From positions 372,001 through 436,000 of the forward strand of contig PGXY01000007.1 of NCBI GenBank assembly GCA_002839375.1: a stretch of 64,000 bases of DNA. The letters are read 5' to 3'. Below the pieces are notes generated by a model, which did no database searches, was not told the origin of the DNA, and saw only the letters and a list, made by a program, of their open reading frames with translations. Position numbers and translations under genes: made by a program. Positions 19,179-28,530 of this stretch are shown piece by piece (the first letter of the stretch is position 1; each line of letters begins with the position of its first letter). The stretch is from Spirochaetae bacterium HGW-Spirochaetae-1. GTDB taxonomy: Bacteria > Spirochaetota > UBA4802 > UBA5550.

Positions 19179-19849
19179 ATCCTGTACAGAAAATTTTTGG
19201 CCAGCTATTCGGCACGATTGGCAGCCTCATCAACGGCATGAATTCACGGACCGTCAAGTCCGTGCAGCAGGCTTTCTACTTTTTTATATTTATGCTGGCC
19301 ATGGTAGGAATTATCCTGGGTTACATGAAGGGCCAGAATGCGGCCAGGATACAAAGCCCTCCCCTTGCCTCCACGGTCAACGAGACCTTCGAATACGATA
19401 TCAGCAGAGAAAAAAACGACGGCGATTTCACCGGTACACTGGAATCTTCACTTATCAGCGAATCAAAATACTCGGAGCCCGATAAAGTCAAATTCCCCAC
19501 ACAGGAAAAGCTTGAGCCTGAATACCGTGAGGAAATATTAGAAAACCGTCATGGCAGAATGTCCGGCATGCCGCAGATCAATCCTCTTGAAGGCGATTAT
19601 CGGCCCTCTCCTGACGATATCAGTGATGTGAGAATGCTTGACAAAACGGAAAATTCCGTGGATAAGGAGAAGGCCCAGACCGTGGACCTTAAACCACTGG
19701 AGCGTGAAGACGGGAAAATAAAGGAAAAGGAAAAATCCACGGTGAGGATAATAAGGGACCGGGCAGGCACCAGGTCGGCAGACGGTTCCGGAAAAGATTC
19801 CACGGCTCCGGCACCCATGGAAAAAACATCGGATATATTTGAAAAATAA
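19175..19849 (+). CDS. Single-pass membrane protein with charged periplasmic tail
   Basis: A 224-residue protein with one membrane segment at about residues 32-50 (QAFYFFIFMLAMVGIILGY) and a long charged, Pro/Glu/Lys-rich tail lacking any domain I recognise. The layout (short cytoplasmic part, one helix, disordered tail) resembles linker proteins of envelope complexes. It starts within the upstream stop and ends TAATG into the downstream gene, so stoichiometric production with both neighbours is likely. Function is unknown. Confidence 0.65.
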   Translation: MNPVQKIFGQLFGTIGSLINGMNSRTVKSVQQAFYFFIFMLAMVGIILGYMKGQNAARIQSPPLASTVNETFEYDISREKNDGDFTGTLESSLISESKYSEPDKVKFPTQEKLEPEYREEILENRHGRMSGMPQINPLEGDYRPSPDDISDVRMLDKTENSVDKEKAQTVDLKPLEREDGKIKEKEKSTVRIIRDRAGTRSADGSGKDSTAPAPMEKTSDIFEK

Positions 19850-20742
19850 TGAAAAAACATATAACAGCCATTCTGGCATTATCCCTGTTCATTTTCACAA
19901 TCCCTGCTATAGCCCGGGATTACAAGGAAACGGAAGATATTATTAATAGAATCCTGAAGAAATCGGACCAGCAGGTTCCTGTTGATAAAAACAGCGTGGT
20001 AAAGGACGAGGAAAACACCGAAGGGGAAACTACCGAAGAGCCCTCGGAGAAAACACCACAGGGGAAAGACAGGGACCAGTTCAAGACCTCCGGCGTCCCC
20101 GGTGCTGACGCGGTCATGCTGAAAACAGGAATCGAATTTTTCAACAGCGGCCACCTGGCCAGTTCCCTCAAGTCCTTCGATGATCTGCTGAGCAAATACC
20201 CCCAGAGTCCTTATGCCGACAGTTCCAGAATATGGAAGGGGAAAATATTCATAAAGAAATACCAGTACGATAAGGCCATACAGGAATTCAGCACCATTAA
20301 AGATGATTCCGGAGAATACCCGGCCGCCCTGTTTAACACCGCCGAATGCCTCATGGCTAAGGGACAGCTTGAACCGGCACTCGAAAACTATCAAAAAATA
20401 TCCCTGCTTTTCCCTGAACATGAGCTGGCCGATAATGCCCTGCTCCAGACGGGCAGACTTTTCATGAGCGCCAAAAACGGCAACCAGGCAATGAGTGCAC
20501 TGATCCGCATTATACAGGAATACAGAGACCGCGAAACGATCGATGATGCTTACTACTTCCTGGCAAAATTATACGAAGGGGACCCCGTCCTCCGCGACGT
20601 TGAAACCGCGCGGAAACTCTATAAGCTTTTTCTTGCAAAATGTGACAGGGGAGAAGAACATTTTAAAAACTCGCCTCTGAAAGAGCGGGTACAGAACGAC
20701 CTGAAACATCTGGAAAAAGTTTATTTCAGACTGGAACAATAA
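19849..20742 (+). CDS. Periplasmic TPR protein (YbgF/CpoB- or BamD-like)
   Basis: A 297-residue exported protein: signal peptide ending near AIARD, an acidic linker (about residues 40-85), then tandem TPRs from about residue 88 (GIEFFNSGHLASSLKSFDDL, followed by YPQSPYADSS). The repeat spacing and Pro-x-Ser-x-Tyr pattern resemble CpoB/YbgF and BamD. The start codon overlaps the preceding stop (TAATG), so it belongs to the trio 18342-20742. A role as a scaffold for that trio is inferred. Confidence 0.75.
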   Translation: MKKHITAILALSLFIFTIPAIARDYKETEDIINRILKKSDQQVPVDKNSVVKDEENTEGETTEEPSEKTPQGKDRDQFKTSGVPGADAVMLKTGIEFFNSGHLASSLKSFDDLLSKYPQSPYADSSRIWKGKIFIKKYQYDKAIQEFSTIKDDSGEYPAALFNTAECLMAKGQLEPALENYQKISLLFPEHELADNALLQTGRLFMSAKNGNQAMSALIRIIQEYRDRETIDDAYYFLAKLYEGDPVLRDVETARKLYKLFLAKCDRGEEHFKNSPLKERVQNDLKHLEKVYFRLEQ

Positions 20743-20782
20743 CCTGGCCTTCCATAAAAGCACATGACCTTCCTTATTTTAA

Positions 20783-20811
20783 TTGACAATATTAGAGTCA
20801 TCTAATATTTT
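20783..20811 (+). promoter_or_regulatory. Promoter of the DtxR-family gene
   Basis: Perfect -35 TTGACA at 20783-20788, 17-base spacer, TATTTT at 20806-20811, about 30 bases before the ATG at 20841. The spacer is filled by the operator-like palindrome. Confidence 0.65.
20788..20809. promoter_or_regulatory. Operator-like palindrome, likely DtxR-family binding site
   Basis: A perfect inverted repeat, AATATTAGA and TCTAATATT, separated by GTCA (22 bp in all). It runs from the end of the -35 into the -10, so bound protein would block RNA polymerase. Size and symmetry fit metal-dependent DtxR/MntR dimers. Autoregulation by the gene just downstream is the likely reading. Confidence 0.7.
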
Positions 20812-20840
20812 TACTCCATTCAAATTAAAAGGATGCAACA

Positions 20841-21311
20841 ATGAATCAATTTTCCCATATAGATCTTGAACTATTGTATAAGGACACGGGCCTTTCCTCT
20901 CACATGGAAGATTATATGGAGGCCATTGTTATCCTCACATCGGACAACCGTGTGGTGCGCGTAAAGGATATTGCCAAAAAGCTTAATATCAAGATGCCCA
21001 GTGTCACTGCGGCGCTGAACAAATTAAAGGAACTGCATCTTATCGAATATGAAAAATACGGTTTCATAGAACTCACCAATGACGGCAGGATCATTGCCGA
21101 TCGCGTGTACAATAAACATGCATGCCTTTCGGGCTTTTTTAAGAAAGTCCTGACTCTGAATCCAGAAAATGCTGACAGTGAAGCCTGCAAGGTGGAACAT
21201 GTACTTTCAACTGAAACATGTATCCGGCTGCACAAATTTATGGATTTCATCGGCGAGGAAGAGGAAAATAAAGAGGGCTGGATCGACAGGCTTCACGATA
21301 GATTGAAATGA
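20841..21311 (+). CDS. DtxR/MntR-family metal-dependent transcriptional regulator
   Basis: A 156-residue winged-helix regulator. The N-terminal half has the DtxR-family signature: SSHMEDYMEAIVIL, VRVKDIAKKLNIKMPSVTAA as recognition helix region, and the wing up to about residue 78. The C-terminal dimerisation/metal-binding half follows, with CKVEHVLSTETCIRLHKFM where the family has metal ligands (Cys, Glu and His). There is no SH3 domain, so it is MntR-like in length. The regulated metal is unknown; Mn or Fe is typical. No metal transporter is adjacent. Preceded by AAAGGATG and followed by a strong terminator. Confidence 0.88.
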   Translation: MNQFSHIDLELLYKDTGLSSHMEDYMEAIVILTSDNRVVRVKDIAKKLNIKMPSVTAALNKLKELHLIEYEKYGFIELTNDGRIIADRVYNKHACLSGFFKKVLTLNPENADSEACKVEHVLSTETCIRLHKFMDFIGEEEENKEGWIDRLHDRLK

Positions 21312-21318
21312 ACTGAAA

Positions 21319-21363
21319 ACAGTAAAACAAAAGGCCCCGTTAAAGGGCCTTTTGTTTTACTGT
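21319..21363. terminator. Strong bidirectional terminator between dtxR-like gene and fusA
   Basis: A 19-bp perfect stem (21319-21337 with 21345-21363) around a 7-base loop; the stem carries AAAACAAAA on one side and TTTTGTTTT on the other, so it can serve both convergent genes. Confidence 0.9.
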
Positions 21364-21382
21364 ATATTGAAAAATATAGAAT

Positions 21383-23461
21383 TTACGACAGTTTCTGCTT
21401 TTTCTTTTCCTGTAATTCCTTGAGTACCTTCTCCTGCAGGTCCTTGTTGATGGGGACGTACTTGAAGAATTCCATGGAATAGTTGGCCCGTCCGCTACTG
21501 AGACTTCGCAGTGTCGTCGCGTAGCCGAACATTTCCATGAGGGGAACGAAACCGTTGAGTTTCTGCGCTCCCTTGCGATATCTTCGCATTGACTCCACCC
21601 TTCCCCGTCTTCTGTTCAGGTCGCCGACTACATCACCGATATAATCATCGGGTGTATTAATCTCTATCTTCATCATAGGCTCAAGAAGAATGGGATTTGC
21701 CTTCATGAAAGCGCTCTTGAAGCATATGGCGGCGCAGGTCCGGAAGGCCATATCGGAGGAGTCAACCTCGTGATAAGAACCGTCGAGCAGGACGACCTTT
21801 ACGTCAACAACGGGGAAGCCTGCAATGATTCCTTCATCCAGTGTTTTCACTATTCCCTTCTGTACAGACGGGATATATTCGTTGGGGATAACACCACCCT
21901 TTATATGATCAATGAATTCAAATCCTTTGTCAGGATTTGGTTCAACACGCATGACCGTATGAGCATACTGGCCCTTTCCACCGGTCTGCTTTGAGTGTTT
22001 GTAATTCTCTTCAACTTCCATGGTGATAGTTTCCCTGAAGGCAACGGCCGGTTCGCCCACATTGGCTTCAACACCGAATTCTTCCTTCAGACGGTCAACA
22101 ATGATCTCCAGGTGAAGCTCTCCCATACCGGAGATAATCGTTTCATTCGTCTCCTCATCATGACGAACGTTAAAAGAAGGATCTTCCATGGACAGTTTTC
22201 TCAGCGCCGCACCAAGCTTTTCCTCTTCTTTTTTAGTGGGGGCGGCAACTTTCAACTCAATAACCGTAGGCGGAATAAAAATCGATTCCAGGTGAAGGGG
22301 ATTTTTTTCATCGCAGAGCGTATCACCGGTCTTGGTGAATTTCATTCCGATGAGTGCGACGATATCACCGGGTCCTGCAACGCTTACCTCTTCCCTTTCC
22401 TTGGCGTGAATTTTCATTATCCGTCCGATTCTTTCAGGCTTGTCCTTTGTCGAGTTGAGGACCTGCATGCCGCTTCTCAGCTCCCCGGAATACACGCGGA
22501 TAAATGTCTGCTGCCCGACATAGGGGTCATGGATCAACTTGAATGCCAGGGCTGCAAAAGGGTCTTTTGCCGACGGGTGGCGGGAATGCGATTTCTCAGG
22601 ATCGTCCACATCCGTACCGATTATGGCTCCCACATCAACGGGAGAGGGAAGATAATCAAGAACAGCATCAAGAAGAAGCTGGACGCCCTTGTTTTTATAC
22701 GCGGACCCACAGAGTACGGGAGTAATGAGCAGTTTCAAAGTCGCGTCACGTACTGCCTTCTTTAAAAGTGGCGCAGGCACGTCCTTCTCATCGAGAAAAA
22801 GTCCCATTATCTCTTCATCAAAATCAGCGACTTTTTCTACCAGTTTATTCCTGGCCTCTTCAGCTCTTTCTTTATATTCTTCCGGAATTTCTTCTTCGGA
22901 ACGCTCCATGCCGTGAAACACAAAGGCCTTTCTTTCTATTAAATCAATAAGACCGAGAAAGTCCTCTTCCACGCCAATGGGATACTGAATGGGAATGGGA
23001 TTTGCGTCGAGGTACTTATCCATCTGCGAAACAGCTTCATTGAAATCAGCTCCGATCCGGTCCATCTTGTTGACATAGGCAATACGGGGGACCTTGTACC
23101 TGTCGGCCTGGTTCCATACTGTTTCACTCTGAGGCTCAACGCCGGCCACAGCACAGAACAGGGCAACCATACCGTCTATAACGCGGAGGGAACGCTCAAC
23201 TTCAACGGTAAAATCGACGTGTCCCGGAGTATCAATAATATTGACCTGATAATCTTTCCATTCACAGGTGATGGCAGCTGAGGCAATGGTGATACCCCGT
23301 TCCTGCTCCTGTTTCATGAAGTCCATGGTTGCCTGGCCATCATGCACTTCACCCATTTTTCTTGTCGTACCGGTATAAAACAACATCCTTTCCGTAACCG
23401 TTGTCTTTCCGGCGTCGATATGAGCCGCAATACCGATATTCCTCAATTTCTGCAATGACAT
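21383..23461 (-). CDS. fusA: Translation elongation factor G
   Basis: A full-length 692-residue EF-G, the GTPase driving ribosomal translocation. G1 is AHIDAGKTT near the N terminus, with switch [10 protein letters not shown] and the NKMD box ([10 protein letters not shown]). Domains II to V follow, ending with the basic tail typical of EF-G. GGGGAAG precedes the ATG. It is not in a str operon: neighbours are a regulator and a TPR gene, and it has its own terminator. Spirochaetes often carry two EF-G types (spdEFG1 and spdEFG2), so this may be either; which one cannot be decided here. Confidence 0.95.
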   Translation of the reverse strand: MSLQKLRNIGIAAHIDAGKTTVTERMLFYTGTTRKMGEVHDGQATMDFMKQEQERGITIASAAITCEWKDYQVNIIDTPGHVDFTVEVERSLRVIDGMVALFCAVAGVEPQSETVWNQADRYKVPRIAYVNKMDRIGADFNEAVSQMDKYLDANPIPIQYPIGVEEDFLGLIDLIERKAFVFHGMERSEEEIPEEYKERAEEARNKLVEKVADFDEEIMGLFLDEKDVPAPLLKKAVRDATLKLLITPVLCGSAYKNKGVQLLLDAVLDYLPSPVDVGAIIGTDVDDPEKSHSRHPSAKDPFAALAFKLIHDPYVGQQTFIRVYSGELRSGMQVLNSTKDKPERIGRIMKIHAKEREEVSVAGPGDIVALIGMKFTKTGDTLCDEKNPLHLESIFIPPTVIELKVAAPTKKEEEKLGAALRKLSMEDPSFNVRHDEETNETIISGMGELHLEIIVDRLKEEFGVEANVGEPAVAFRETITMEVEENYKHSKQTGGKGQYAHTVMRVEPNPDKGFEFIDHIKGGVIPNEYIPSVQKGIVKTLDEGIIAGFPVVDVKVVLLDGSYHEVDSSDMAFRTCAAICFKSAFMKANPILLEPMMKIEINTPDDYIGDVVGDLNRRRGRVESMRRYRKGAQKLNGFVPLMEMFGYATTLRSLSSGRANYSMEFFKYVPINKDLQEKVLKELQEKKKQKLS

Positions 23462-23806
23462 AATAATACTTCCCCTAAATTAGTATAAGGGAACCTCTAT
23501 AAATTTAATTTTGGAAGTTCCCTTGTGGGCACAAACATTTGTAAAATCAGGTTTTATCATTGCGTCGATAATGAAAAACCTGTTTTTTTAGAGGTGCCCA
23601 TAAGATTCTCTCATGTTAAGATTCATAATAACAGTTGTTATCTTGTAATATACTGTACACATAAAAAAAAGACCACTTTCACTTGCGGGATTAAACTGAA
23701 ATTTTCATTGGATAGCTGTGCTCAGTGGTTTATTGTTGTATATTCAGTAAAAACAGCGAACAGAGAGGCATCTTCATTATATGGATATTGTGTGTCAATG
23801 TTTTTT
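23462..23806. other. Intergenic stretch upstream of fusA holding repeat copy B
   Basis: No gene is seen. It contains the dispersed element at 23487-23601, which begins only 25 bases upstream of the fusA start and so is part of the fusA promoter or leader region, plus a short palindrome ATAACA-GT-TGTTAT at 23628-23641. Confidence 0.6.
23487..23601 (+). repeat. Dispersed palindromic element, copy B
   Basis: The clearest copy: AAGGGAAC, 22 bases, GTTCCCTT (38 nt), directly followed by a second palindromic module in which TGGGCAC and GTGCCCA form the outer pair and AAATCAGGTTTT and AAAACCTGTTTT the inner pair. Compare 8628-8724 and 39474-39586. Confidence 0.8.
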
Positions 23807-24301
23807 TCACTTTTCAGCCAATATTTTCAACAGGTCTAACTGTTTTTGGGCCTGATAGGCATATCCCGATTCAGGATGATCCTGAATGATCTGATTAAAG
23901 ACCCGCTGGGCATTGGCGTCATAGCCCATTTTTTTATAACAAATCCCCATCCTAAAATAGGCTTCAACCCCCTCCTCGGTATTGCTGAACTCCTCATGAA
24001 GCCCCTTTAGAACATCCACAGCTTTCTGAAAATCAAAGCGCTGGTAATAAATCTCTGCCAGTTCCCTGAATGCCTCATGCCGATGGATACCGTCATTATA
24101 TATTTCCAGATATTCCTGGAGCTCTTCAATGGCCTTGTCCTGAAGTTTCAGCCTGATGAACAGTAAGCCGTTCTGAAATTTCAGATCATCGGCAATCTTT
24201 GCAAGATTGGGTTCTTCAACTTTATCCTGCTTTTCCTGTGCAATAGCAACTGTGCAAACAAAACAGATCACCATGATCATGCATATATATAATTTTTTCA
24301 T
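23807..24301 (-). CDS. Secreted TPR protein
   Basis: A 164-residue exported protein. ATG 24301 is preceded by AGGAGTG and opens a signal peptide (MKKLYICMIMVICFV to about residue 21); the frame runs 23 codons further upstream without a signal. After a short acidic stretch there are about three TPRs, with EAYFRMGICYKKMGYDANAQ and GYAYQAQKQLDLL at the end. It is likely a small periplasmic scaffold. It lies upstream of fusA on the same strand but is separated from it by repeat copy B. Confidence 0.75.
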   Translation of the reverse strand: MKKLYICMIMVICFVCTVAIAQEKQDKVEEPNLAKIADDLKFQNGLLFIRLKLQDKAIEELQEYLEIYNDGIHRHEAFRELAEIYYQRFDFQKAVDVLKGLHEEFSNTEEGVEAYFRMGICYKKMGYDANAQRVFNQIIQDHPESGYAYQAQKQLDLLKILAEK

Positions 24302-24445
24302 TTTCAGACACTCCTGAAATATTATGTCTCTTAAAGAGAATATCGGCAGGTTATTATGAAGATTGAGCACTTTTTTTTACTTTGCATCTGGAGTATTCTT
24401 TTAAACTCCGACGAGGGGGCAGAGCATGGCACGCTATTAAGGGGT

Positions 24446-24458
24446 GGGCTCTGACCCC
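24446..24458 (+). repeat. Dispersed motif GGGCTCTGACCCC
   Basis: One of four intergenic copies of this 12-14 base motif (others 33977-33990, 41889-41900, 49692-49705 on the minus strand). It sits in the divergent gap between the TPR gene and the MBL gene. Confidence 0.6.
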
Positions 24459-24577
24459 GGAGACACCGGGAACACAGGAACAAGTCATATGACACAAGAC
24501 CGGGCACTGTCAAAATGCAATTGACATAAATCCTCGGGGATAACAAGGCTGTGACATCACTGCATAAAGGAAAAAAC

Positions 24578-25483
24578 ATGAAAACATATGCCAGCGGAAC
24601 CATAACCCCGAAGATAGCAGCGGCGGGAAATCCCATGTATCCCGCCTATATTGTGATGGGAAAGGAAAAAAATCTAATGATCGATGCAGGGATCAATCTC
24701 CTGGGCCCCCTCTACCTTACTTCCATCGAGACCCTGACTGGAGGCCGTGAAAACCTTCATTACCTTACGGTAACCCATTCCCACTATGATCACCTGGGAG
24801 CCCTTCCCTACCTGAAACGAATGATACCCACGCTGAAAACAGGCGGACACAAATCCATACCGTCCCTGTTAAAAAAACAATCCGTACTGGACAGGATGAA
24901 CCGTTTCAGCGAACTCCAGAGGGAGTTTTTCAAGGGTATAACCGGCGACGAGGATGTGCGCCTGGACCCCGTGGAACTGGACATGCTTCTGGGTGAAGGA
25001 GATATTCTGGATCTGGGAGGAATCACCTGCCAGGTACTGGAAACACCGGGACATACCAGGGACAGCCTCTCCTTTTATATTCCGGAACTAAAGGCCCTGT
25101 TCCCGGGAGAAATCATAGGTGTTCCCGACTGGGAAAAAGGCGATGAAGTGCAGGTGGAATTTCTTTCTTCATATGAGGACTACCTTGCATCACTGAAGCG
25201 CCTCATGGAGCTCGATATTGATTTTATCGGCATGGCCCACGGCTGGTACTTTACCGGTGATGATGCCCGCTCATACCTGGGAAAATCCCTCGAGGCCACG
25301 ATATCATACAGGATGCTTATAGAGGAATTCCTTTTAAACGCCGGGGGTGATGAGGAAAAGGCAATAGCCATGATCGCCGCCAGGGAGTACGACGAAAAGG
25401 GAACAATCTTCCAGGAGCGGAACGCCTACATGGCAAACCTGACAGCCCAGGTCAGGCATATAGCCGCAATTACGGCAAACTGA
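24578..25483 (+). CDS. MBL-fold hydrolase (glyoxalase II-like group)
   Basis: A 301-residue soluble metallo-beta-lactamase-fold enzyme. Metal ligands are visible as HSHYDH at residues 67-72, a later His in ETPGHTRDS, and the Asp/His environment toward LFPGEIIGVPDW and MAHGWYF. It belongs to the glyoxalase II-like MBL branch, whose members cleave thioesters or related bonds; the substrate is not evident. ATG 24578 is chosen because AAAGGA precedes it. An in-frame GTG at 24551 is less likely. It converges on the hemolysin III gene. Confidence 0.82.
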   Translation: MKTYASGTITPKIAAAGNPMYPAYIVMGKEKNLMIDAGINLLGPLYLTSIETLTGGRENLHYLTVTHSHYDHLGALPYLKRMIPTLKTGGHKSIPSLLKKQSVLDRMNRFSELQREFFKGITGDEDVRLDPVELDMLLGEGDILDLGGITCQVLETPGHTRDSLSFYIPELKALFPGEIIGVPDWEKGDEVQVEFLSSYEDYLASLKRLMELDIDFIGMAHGWYFTGDDARSYLGKSLEATISYRMLIEEFLLNAGGDEEKAIAMIAAREYDEKGTIFQERNAYMANLTAQVRHIAAITAN

Positions 25484-25507
25484 CGCGGACCGCTGTTGCG
25501 CCCTTCC

Positions 25508-26170
25508 TTATTTCATAACCAGGGCGATGGTGTTGTTGACCGCGTCAAGAACCATTAAATAATGGAATAACCCTCCCATCAGTATAAAGACATGGAAGAT
25601 GCCGTGAAACCCGACCCGTTCAGGAAGGGGATTGGGGCGTTTCATCATGTATATTATGGCGCCTGCGGTAAAACTGAGTGCCCCGGCGATGAGGTATGTT
25701 ATCTGCTCCGGCGTCATGACTGAAAATATCTTTCCCATGATAAGTACGGCCATCCATCCCATGGCCAGGTATATTCCGGCTGATATATAGCGCGGCGAAC
25801 GGAGAAAGAAAAATTTGAACAGGGCCCCCAGGACAACCAGAGACCACTGGGCGATTATTATCCCCCATCGCCATTTTCCTTCAAGAAAAATAAAACTGAT
25901 GGGCGTATAGGTTCCGGCGATCATGATGAAGATGGCCAAATGATCCATTTTTCTCCATATTGAATTTTCATCCTCGGAGCGTTTCTTGGCATGGTACAAT
26001 GCGCTCGCTGAAAAAAGCATCGTAATGGATATGCCGTACACTATGGACAGCATCATCAAAACGGAAGACTTGCTTGTGATCACGATGAGGATAATGGTCC
26101 CGATCATGGATGCCAGAGCCCCCAGTGAATGGGAATAGAACGAGAAACGTTCGTCTTTCCGTATCTGCAT
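25508..26170 (-). CDS. Hemolysin III family integral membrane protein
   Basis: A 220-residue seven-helix membrane protein of the hemolysin III/PAQR-like family (YqfA, TrhA). Signatures: FSFYSHSLGALASMIGTI at the N terminus, SASALYHAKKR in helix 2-3, KMDHLAIFIMIAGTYTPIS, and FHGIFHVFILMGGLFHYLM at the end, which bring together the family's conserved Ser, Asp and His residues, probably a zinc site. Despite the name, members appear to tune membrane properties rather than act as secreted toxins. Only 24 bases separate its end from the MBL gene. Confidence 0.9.
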   Translation of the reverse strand: MQIRKDERFSFYSHSLGALASMIGTIILIVITSKSSVLMMLSIVYGISITMLFSASALYHAKKRSEDENSIWRKMDHLAIFIMIAGTYTPISFIFLEGKWRWGIIIAQWSLVVLGALFKFFFLRSPRYISAGIYLAMGWMAVLIMGKIFSVMTPEQITYLIAGALSFTAGAIIYMMKRPNPLPERVGFHGIFHVFILMGGLFHYLMVLDAVNNTIALVMK

Positions 26171-26301
26171 AAAAACCCCAATTGGAATATAAATAAATTA
26201 ACGGCCGGTTTACATATACTGAGGCTGTTGTATATTCTTGACATGCGACATCGGTGTGCGGTTGCAAATTTATTGCGTGGTGCCGTCTTTTTGATAAACT
26301 G

Positions 26302-28362
26302 TTACAGGTGAACCAAACACTCTTCGATAATTTCCTGCGCCTTTTGACTGATGGTTGCCGCTCCGGCATCTTTCTTTTTCAATATCAACTCCACACCGTC
26401 CAGTATATCATAGAAAAGGGACCACCCGGCTTCCTCCCGTTCAAACCTGGTCTTCAGTATTGCCTCTTCCTCTCCCGCAACAAGCGGATAAAGGCGTTCC
26501 ACACCGAGCTTCAGCAGCCTTGCACCGTCACTGCTTCCTTCATGGAATAATTCCATAGTCCTCAAGGCGAGACGCAGAAACACCACGGTCACCGGTATTC
26601 TGGAAATGAAACAGCCGGTAAATGGGTCAAGGGCTTCCTTGATATCCTTGCTTTCCCAGGGCAACAAAGCGGCATATCGTGAAAAAATGAGAATTCTCAC
26701 ATAGTCTCCGATTATCTTTCCCAGCCGTGCCGTTTTAATAGCATCCCCGGCGAATGATTCCTTGTCATGACGCATGATCAATCCATCCTTGTGAACATAC
26801 CGAAGAAAGCCGCTGTCGCGGTACCGGAACAGCACCGACATGAGGTAAGCCTGATCCTCGGCCCTGCCGACAAAGGAGGGAGTAAAAGGACGATACTTCC
26901 GGAGGCTCCCGATCAATATACCGTTAGTCCCGCCCGTTACATGCACGCGTTGTACGACACTTGAAACACCGTCATAGGCAAAGCCTTCGCCATATCTGGC
27001 CGTCATCTCGGCCTCGGTAGAAAGCGCCTGGGGAAGCCGACTGTTGAACACAAGGGCCTCTCCGGCATCACGGGGCATCTCAAACGTCACATCGGCTGTA
27101 TATACCGACATACCGATATCCCTGTCATTCACCAGGGCGCCTGCCATCATGCCGAGGTGTACCATGTTTCCCCTGCCATCCGTACCGTCAGCTCCCCAGA
27201 GGGGAGTCATGAAATGGCCGAAGGCAGAATCCCCGGTCTCCGCTACCAGCTCTCTCTGGGGAAAGGCCTGGTCCAGATCAATTTTGAATGTCGCCAGCAT
27301 ATTCTCATCTATGAAGACCTGCCAGAACGCCGATATCGCCTTGAGAAAAGTATAATGCCTTCCGTATTCTCCATCGACGCCGAATATTTCAAAAAGCAGG
27401 TCGGCCCCGGCCCTGATACCCAGTAGTTTTGCCGAGGGCAGAATAATATCATTCAAAATTTTTTCACAATCTTTTTCGGTTAATACAAAAAGCCTGATAT
27501 TTTTCAACCTGCAGTTGTTTTTCAGTTCATGAGTGAGATACTCCCGGGAAATATCATGCATTCCTTCATGGGTTACGGAAACAGAAAGTACGCAGGTGAT
27601 AAAATCGGACCAGTCCATTCGGCCCGTCTGCTTCTCGAAGGTCAGGGCCTCATCAAGCCGGCCGAGGCCATAGATGACTTCATTGCTCTCCGGCGCGACT
27701 CCCATGGGGATAGGATGGTCATACCAGTATATCTGATCCTTCTCTACTATCTCACGAAGAGATTCCTTCACCGGGAAGGGGAGATCAAGTTCATCAATAT
27801 TTTTATTTACCGGCGGGACCGTCAGCAGAACATTGGATGTAAAAATAATCTGGCGTGCCGGTTCAGTAATATGGTCCTTGTTAAGATGTGTTATGGCAAC
27901 CCTGCGTTTTTCCCGCAGGGACCGTACTGCTTCACCGGTATCATCAATATTAAAATTGCCTTCGGGGAAGAATAAATTTCGTACTTTAAGAGCCAGCTCA
28001 TGATGTGACGCACTGTTTAAAGAGCCGTAAAGATCATCCAGTTCCCTTTCGAATGTATGATCAGCTGCGCACCGCTCTTCCAGTTCATGCATGATATGCT
28101 CTGTCCCTTTGAGGAAAAAACGCGCCATAGCGGACCGGGTATCACTGTTCAGAGATTCACGCAGATATGCAGCAGCTTTACCGCGGTCTTTACACGCCGA
28201 AAGCGACAGGAGAAAGGCGGCATTCACATTCCTGGCCGCCGCGTCATCATCGGTTTCACCGGGACGAAACTGATCCTCCGCTGCATATCCCGAGAGAGCC
28301 GGAAAGTCACTGGAGCAGACCAATCTTTCCATAATAGCAGAAAATTTTTCAGAAGCTGACAA
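26302..28362 (-). CDS. Large protein of unknown function
   Basis: A 686-residue soluble protein that starts at TTG; AAGGAGAG five bases upstream makes this start convincing. I do not recognise a named family. It has no signal peptide or repeats. The middle (residues of about 440-540) holds GGTNGILIGSLRKYRPFTP then GRAEDQAYLMSVLF, and slightly earlier YTADVTFEM, a pattern that might reflect a GT-A-like glycosyltransferase fold with an Asp-containing metal site; this is speculative. The rest is mostly helical. It is transcribed alone and divergently from the HEAT-repeat gene. Confidence 0.6.
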   Translation of the reverse strand: MSASEKFSAIMERLVCSSDFPALSGYAAEDQFRPGETDDDAAARNVNAAFLLSLSACKDRGKAAAYLRESLNSDTRSAMARFFLKGTEHIMHELEERCAADHTFERELDDLYGSLNSASHHELALKVRNLFFPEGNFNIDDTGEAVRSLREKRRVAITHLNKDHITEPARQIIFTSNVLLTVPPVNKNIDELDLPFPVKESLREIVEKDQIYWYDHPIPMGVAPESNEVIYGLGRLDEALTFEKQTGRMDWSDFITCVLSVSVTHEGMHDISREYLTHELKNNCRLKNIRLFVLTEKDCEKILNDIILPSAKLLGIRAGADLLFEIFGVDGEYGRHYTFLKAISAFWQVFIDENMLATFKIDLDQAFPQRELVAETGDSAFGHFMTPLWGADGTDGRGNMVHLGMMAGALVNDRDIGMSVYTADVTFEMPRDAGEALVFNSRLPQALSTEAEMTARYGEGFAYDGVSSVVQRVHVTGGTNGILIGSLRKYRPFTPSFVGRAEDQAYLMSVLFRYRDSGFLRYVHKDGLIMRHDKESFAGDAIKTARLGKIIGDYVRILIFSRYAALLPWESKDIKEALDPFTGCFISRIPVTVVFLRLALRTMELFHEGSSDGARLLKLGVERLYPLVAGEEEAILKTRFEREEAGWSLFYDILDGVELILKKKDAGAATISQKAQEIIEECLVHL

Positions 28363-28530
28363 TACACTCTCCTTTTGGCGGAAATATCCTACTGAATCAG
28401 TTAATCAGAATTTTCCTTCATGGTCAATTGAATTTTTCCATTCTCAATTATCACCCCGTTCTATCCTTTACTTACCGGTGCAATGATCCGATACTATATT
28501 AGGGACTTTGTGCCCGCGAGGAGTGTAAAC

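Noticed and set aside
21995-22765. A 256-codon open frame antisense to fusA
   Set aside because: fusA is unambiguous and the reverse frame shows no domain.
23525-23839. A 104-codon open frame upstream of fusA
   Set aside because: It overlaps the dispersed repeat and has no ribosome site or recognisable domain.
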